From NCBI GenBank assembly GCA_001953115.1, contig LSSL01001024.1:25971-89970 (forward strand): 64,000 nucleotides of DNA. The letters run 5' to 3'. Numbering within the stretch: the stretch's first letter is position 1; every line of letters starts with the position of its first letter. This document shows positions 59,396 through 64,000 of the stretch, in pieces. Source of the stretch: Smittium mucronatum. Lineage: Eukaryota > Kickxellomycota > Harpellomycetes > Harpellales > Legeriomycetaceae. Position numbers and translations under genes: made by a program. The notes beneath the pieces are model-generated. The model had not been told where the DNA came from. It saw nothing but the letters and a program-made list of their open reading frames with translations, and made no database searches.

Positions 59396-60250
59396 CAGGG
59401 TTTCCATGAATAGTTAAGTTTTTATAATTTTTTGAAATTTTTTCCCAAAAAGCAGCCATATTTTCCCAACATTTTGAAACACTTTCTCAAAATACATACA
59501 AATTTTTTCCTCTCAATGGAACATTTTCCCAATTTCCAGAAGTTTTCTCACAATAAAAATACTTTATTCCCCATCCTGAGAAGCACAATTTCCCAATAAA
59601 TTGAAAGATTTTTACATAATATGGGAAATTAATTTCCAAATACACCCTTTCTAAGGCAAATTCGGAAAAAGTGAAATCAAATAAAAGAAAAGTGAATACA
59701 ATTTGGAAAAAGTGCGACCAAATTGGATTAAAGTAAAAATCAATTCGGAATAAGTCAATTCAATTTTGTCTCAGTGCACCCAATTGCAATAAAAGTGAAA
59801 GAGGATAAGAAAAAGTGAATCCTATTACGATAAAGGTAAATTTAAATCAGAAAAAAGTGAATCCAATTTTTTTTTAAATAAAATAAAGACGATTTACATA
59901 TTAATTATATGTTTACGTTTATGTAAAAAAAATCAGTGGTAATTTCTTGTCTTATTTTACAATTTTTCGATTTACAGAGCAGACAGTGGATTTATGTAAA
60001 TTTTTTCGTTTTCAATAAGAAATTATGTTGCTACGCTATAAAAACATAAGCGTAATTTCCATTAGAAAAATAATAATGATTTTTTGATGAAATTTTGACA
60101 TATCACACAATTTTTTGCAATACTGCTTCATTAAAACCGAAATTTTAAGTGAAAAAAAGGAATTTCTGATGATTAATAATTCCTATGGATTGAAAAGTAT
60201 GTTCTCTTTGAAATATCAAAACTCACATAAATATTTCACTTCTAAGTTTA
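59396..60250 (+). repeat. Tc1-2 left TIR with two iteron classes
   Basis: Outer zone 59440-59610: repeated TTTTCCCAA-type words (for example ATTTTCCCAACATTTTGAA and ACATTTTCCCAATTTCC). Inner zone 59656-59875: about ten degenerate repeats of a GAAAAAGTGAATCCAATT consensus spaced about 20-22 bp. The rest is unique sequence. Confidence 0.85.
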
Positions 60251-60589
60251 ATTTCTAAATAATAAAAAGAAATATTGAATATTGAAAAAATTTATACTTT
60301 GATAATAAAGAGGCGGTGTTTATTAACTATTCATATTTGTAAACCTAATAAGTATAAATAAAATTTAACATTTATAAAATTGATATAAATTAAAAATATA
60401 GTTTATTAAAAATAGACGAAAATTAAAAAAGTGTGGGAATGGAAATTAAAAAACGTATTAGACACAGAATTTCATGTCCTTAAGTTTGATCGCATCGAAA
60501 AAAAAAAAGGATGTACTCGTCCCGTAAATCTTCTACACGTTTTGGGTGTTACAACACCTAAAAATTACTGAATTTTCTCTTCAATTATC

Positions 60590-61560
60590 CTAGTTGCTCA
60601 TTCAGCTTGAGTGCATTGCTGATTGGGGTATCCTTCAGGAGAATTTTTATTTTACAGAACATATATTTTTTTATTCTTCGATTTTACTACACTCCACAAA
60701 TTTTCAATCTGATTTAGGATATGTGAATATGGGCCTAGAAAAATTAGCTCAATGCCATCATATATATATACCACATCTCTAATTTGGATATGACACCTCG
60801 CGTTTTCATATATTATAAAGTTATTTTATCGGTGTATTCCTCTCGATAGGGCCTCGATAATAAGCTCGTTCACCCAAGAATTGCAGTCCGCAGATTTGTA
60901 ATTTTTCCTTTTATTTTTAAAATTTAAAATTACCATGAATGATGGACCACTAACCACGTGAATATTTGGTCCTTTTGTTAAAGGCAGTTTTACAACAGTC
61001 CTTTGTCCTCCTATTGCCATACACCTTGTTCTTCTAATAAATAGGTTGAAATTAATTTTTTCAATGAAAATAAAGAACTTCCCTGAGCTGGAATAAGTCA
61101 GGAATTTATTTAAGCAATATCTAGGATTTTATTTATTAATTTGATGATTTGCTTGCGTTGGCTCCAAATGAGTCCCCTTAACAGTGAATTTTTTATAATA
61201 TAAATTTCTGCATATGGTTTGTATGAAAAAATTCAAATTGTATTTTAAATAAAGAATTTCGATAATTCCTTGAGAATATATAGCGGGTTTTCTTCTAATT
61301 TTTTTTTCAGAAATTCATATTGAACTCCCATAAATTTAATTCTACCAGATCTACACCCTCCTCTAATATCCGGACGAATTTTACCGGGTTATATCAAACC
61401 ATAGGCAGTAGATATATGAATATTATGAGCTGATATCAGGAATTGAAATTTTTTTATATTTTCAGCCTATTTTAATACTGCTGTTCTGATGGATTGAGTA
61501 TATTTTTTTATTAACCCACTTATATAGTAAAAAAGTATGTTTCTTTAAGAATGAATGACT
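60590..61560 (-). pseudogene. Tc1/mariner-like DDE transposase (Tc1-2)
   Basis: On the minus strand from about 61560: HNIHISTAYGL (helix-turn-helix), GGCRSGRIKFMGVQYEFLKK, then LYYKKFTVKGTHLEPTQANH. FFIFIEKINFNLFIRRTR follows, where the first catalytic Asp is now Glu or lost. TVVKLPLTKGPNIHVVSG and YKSADCNSWVNELIIEALS follow (61020 to 60830). The final part is degraded: ANFSRPIFTYPKSD for SPYSPxLNPIEN, so the Glu region is lost. Stops lie near 61130 and in the last third. It is homologous throughout to the transposase of Tc1-1. Confidence 0.78.
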
Positions 61561-61649
61561 CCATTTTGTATATATTGAAAAAATAAATTTCTAATTTAAA
61601 AAACCTCATATGTATTCAACCCGGTATTTATACAATCTCTATAAAGAAG

Positions 61650-62504
61650 TAAACTTTAAAGTGAAATATTTATGTGAGTTTTGATATTTCAAAGAGAACA
61701 TACTTTTCAATCCATAGGAATTATTAATCATCAGAAATTCCTTTTTTTCACTTAAAATTTCGGTTTTAATGAAGCAGTATTGCAAAAAATTGTGTGATAT
61801 GTCAAAATTTCATCAAAAAATCATTATTATTTTTCTAATGGAAATTACGCTTATGTTTTTATAGCGTAGCAACATAATTTCTTATTGAAAACGAAAAAAT
61901 TTACATAAATCCACTGTCTGCTCTGTAAATCGAAAAATTGTAAAATAAGACAAGAAATTACCACTGATTTTTTTTACATAAACGTAAACATATAATTAAT
62001 ATGTAAATCGTCTTTATTTTATTTAAAAAAAAATTGGATTCACTTTTTTCTGATTTAAATTTACCTTTATCGTAATAGGATTCACTTTTTCTTATCCTCT
62101 TTCACTTTTATTGCAATTGGGTGCACTGAGACAAAATTGAATTGACTTATTCCGAATTGATTTTTACTTTAATCCAATTTGGTCGCACTTTTTCCAAATT
62201 GTATTCACTTTTCTTTTATTTGATTTCACTTTTTCCGAATTTGCCTTAGAAAGGGTGTATTTGGAAATTAATTTCCCATATTATGTAAAAATCTTTCAAT
62301 TTATTGGGAAATTGTGCTTCTCAGGATGGGGAATAAAGTATTTTTATTGTGAGAAAACTTCTGGAAATTGGGAAAATGTTCCATTGAGAGGAAAAAATTT
62401 GTATGTATTTTGAGAAAGTGTTTCAAAATGTTGGGAAAATATGGCTGCTTTTTGGGAAAAAATTTCAAAAAATTATAAAAACTTAACTATTCTTGGAAAC
62501 CCTG
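61650..62504 (-). repeat. Tc1-2 right TIR
   Basis: Reverse complement of 59396-60250, base for base over long stretches, including the iteron zones (62025-62244 and 62290-62460). Confidence 0.88.
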
Positions 62505-62506
62505 TA

Positions 62507-63855
62507 ATTAAGGATTGCAAAAATACTGATGGAAAGCAGTTATAGGTAGATTTAAAAATAAAATTTCCTAATATGCTTATTTTTGAGACTCGTCTTGGCT
62601 TTTTAAAAGCTACGCCAATTAACCGTCAAAAACTTAATAGAAATATAATTACGAGAGATATTATCCGATTTGGCAAAAAAAACTCAAATCGCTTTTTATT
62701 TACTCAAAATGGCAGGTATTTCTGCAAAAATTTGTAATAAAGGGGGGGGGGGGAATCCTTTTAATAATTGGATTTTTTATATTATAAAATGCTATTACAA
62801 ATTATATCACATTTATTCGACATTAATTATATATATATTATTTTAAAGATCTAAATCATATTTTCGATTAATATTTTTTATAGATGAGCCAATGATGAAA
62901 AATATTATATTTTATAAAACTGATAATTATGCTACCAATGCAATTGATGACTTTAAAAATGTTAAAGACTCGAAATTGGATATAATTTCAAGTAAAAAAA
63001 ATGGCTCTAAGTATTTAAAATATTTTGAAAATAGTTACAATAATTGGTTATAATGTTTAAAATCCACTAATAATGTTACAATGGTGTCAGTACTGAAGAA
63101 ATACAGGATATTTAGCCTAATTTTTAAATTTTTAAACCTCTGAATTAAAAGAATACCATCCTGTAAAAAAAAAACAGAAAAAAATGCATATTTTTGTTGA
63201 TTTTTCAGAATTTACTATTACTTGGGCAGAAATTAAGTGAAATTTCTTATAGGTAAAATCTCCTGTATTTATTCCAACACGTTAAAGTTATAATAAGTTT
63301 GTTTTGTAATAAAAATTTTTTATTGAATAGTTCAGATTCATTTGAAAATAAGCGTAAATTTTTCGATTAAACGAATTTCATTCAAAACGAGTGCTTTTGT
63401 TCAAACTTAAAATTTAATAACTTTATAATGACCTTCCATCCATTTTCATAAAATTTATCAGCACTAACTCTAATAAAAAAAGATGGTATTTTCTTAAATT
63501 AATTTCTTCTTTTATTGATATAAAATTTTGATTTTTTTATTTAAATTTTTAGCTTTATCTAGTTGTTAAAAGAAATTGCTGTGTGCAATAATAAATAAAG
63601 TGAGAATTTATCTGAGGTGCACCAATATAATCATTACAGCAATGTGTGTCTTACAAATTTTCTCTTCAGCAATTTGACAACTAAAAGCGTAACTGTCTGA
63701 TAACAAATAATATAAGTTTATATCATTTATTATTATTATTTTCATAATTTTTATTCAAATAAATAGCTTCATAAATTACTGAGTAAAAGATACAGATCAT
63801 TTTTTCAAAAAAATAAAATAAAAAGGATATTTTTCTATAAAAAACTCTATTCAAT
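62507..63855. other. AT-rich DNA with G homopolymer
   Basis: No gene. A run of G (about 12) lies at 62742-62753. Confidence 0.5.
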
Positions 63856-64000
63856 ACAGCTGAGACATATTATAGTGCACAAGTACAGCGTTCAGCAATC
63901 AGAAGGATCTCAACGCCTAGAAGCTATTTGTAGGATAGCTATTTCGATCAGTCTCACGTTTTTTTATGAGCCTAATTTTATTAATCCTGTTAGAAGTAGG
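63856..64000 (+). repeat. Family U repeat, copy 3 (truncated by window end)
   Basis: Reads IQLRHIIVHKYSVQQSEGSQ then RLEAICRIAISISLTFFYEP and NFINPVRSR without a stop. Copy 1 has QLRHSLVHESSIRNSGGYQR, LSAIFRKAMSINPTFG and EPNFINPFRIRL. Similarity begins at ACAGCTGAGACATA (63858). Confidence 0.55.

Larger units (their letters stand above)
59396..62504 (-). mobile_element. Tc1-like element Tc1-2 with very long TIRs
   Basis: TA at 59394-59395 and 62505-62506 flank termini CAGGGTTTCCATGAATAG and its complement. The arms 59396-60250 and 61650-62504 are complementary without indels and with hardly any mismatch (one at the eleventh base of each arm, a few at the inner limit). The middle 1.4 kb holds a broken DDE transposase on the minus strand, of the same family as Tc1-1. 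Arms this long are unusual for Tc1/mariner, whose TIRs are more often tens to a few hundred bases. Confidence 0.88.

Overview
Organism. The window looks like nuclear DNA of an early-diverging fungus, or a similarly AT-rich unicellular eukaryote. There is one intact eukaryotic gene, 187-2508 on the minus strand, encoding an intronless PSP1-domain protein. Almost all the rest is very AT-rich DNA holding decayed eukaryotic transposons: DIRS, Tad/L1-like LINEs, Tc1/mariner-like elements, MULEs and TTAA-flanked MITEs. From memory, the DIRS gag and recombinase style resembles Harpellales gut fungi such as Smittium. That assignment is inference only. I found no rRNA, no convincing functional tRNA, no CRISPR array and no bacterial operon.

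Layout. 0.2-2.5 kb: the PSP1 gene. 2.5-8 kb: non-coding flank with a TTAA foldback MITE (6459-6696), copies of a palindromic repeat (family C) and a 171-bp TTAA MITE. 8.46-12.79 kb: a DIRS-type retroelement (DIRS-1, plus strand) with inverted terminal repeats and an internal complementary region, but disrupted reading frames. 12.87-13.66 kb: more TTAA MITEs. 14.1-17.45 kb: a MULE transposase gene split by a Tc1/mariner-like element (14900-16805) with its own TIRs. 18.3-19.0 kb: the C-terminal part of a further MULE. 20.06-20.7 kb: an unrecognised repeat with a conserved protein frame (family U). 22.8-23.65 kb: an isolated GC-richer island. 23.7-34.2 kb: AT-rich DNA without recognisable genes. 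34.3-40.7 kb and 40.9-46.3 kb: two related LINEs in the same orientation. The first is interrupted by a TIR element that itself contains two TTAA MITEs and a piece resembling family U. 48.8 kb: a second family U fragment. 50.8-54.7 kb: a second DIRS element, minus strand. 56.6-57.75 kb: another MULE. 59.4-62.5 kb: a Tc1-like element with about 855-bp, almost perfect TIRs around a broken transposase. 63.86 kb to the end: a third family U fragment.

How it fits together. Only the PSP1 gene looks functional. The rest is a layered archive of insertions whose order can be read from nesting: MULE then Tc1-1, and LINE-1 then a TIR element that holds A-type MITEs. The most unusual signals are the homogenised long TIRs of the 59.4-62.5 kb element with two classes of subterminal repeats, the constant-length TTAA MITE family, the DIRS internal complementary regions, and family U, which keeps a reading frame across copies but which I cannot identify. 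All homology statements are by eye.
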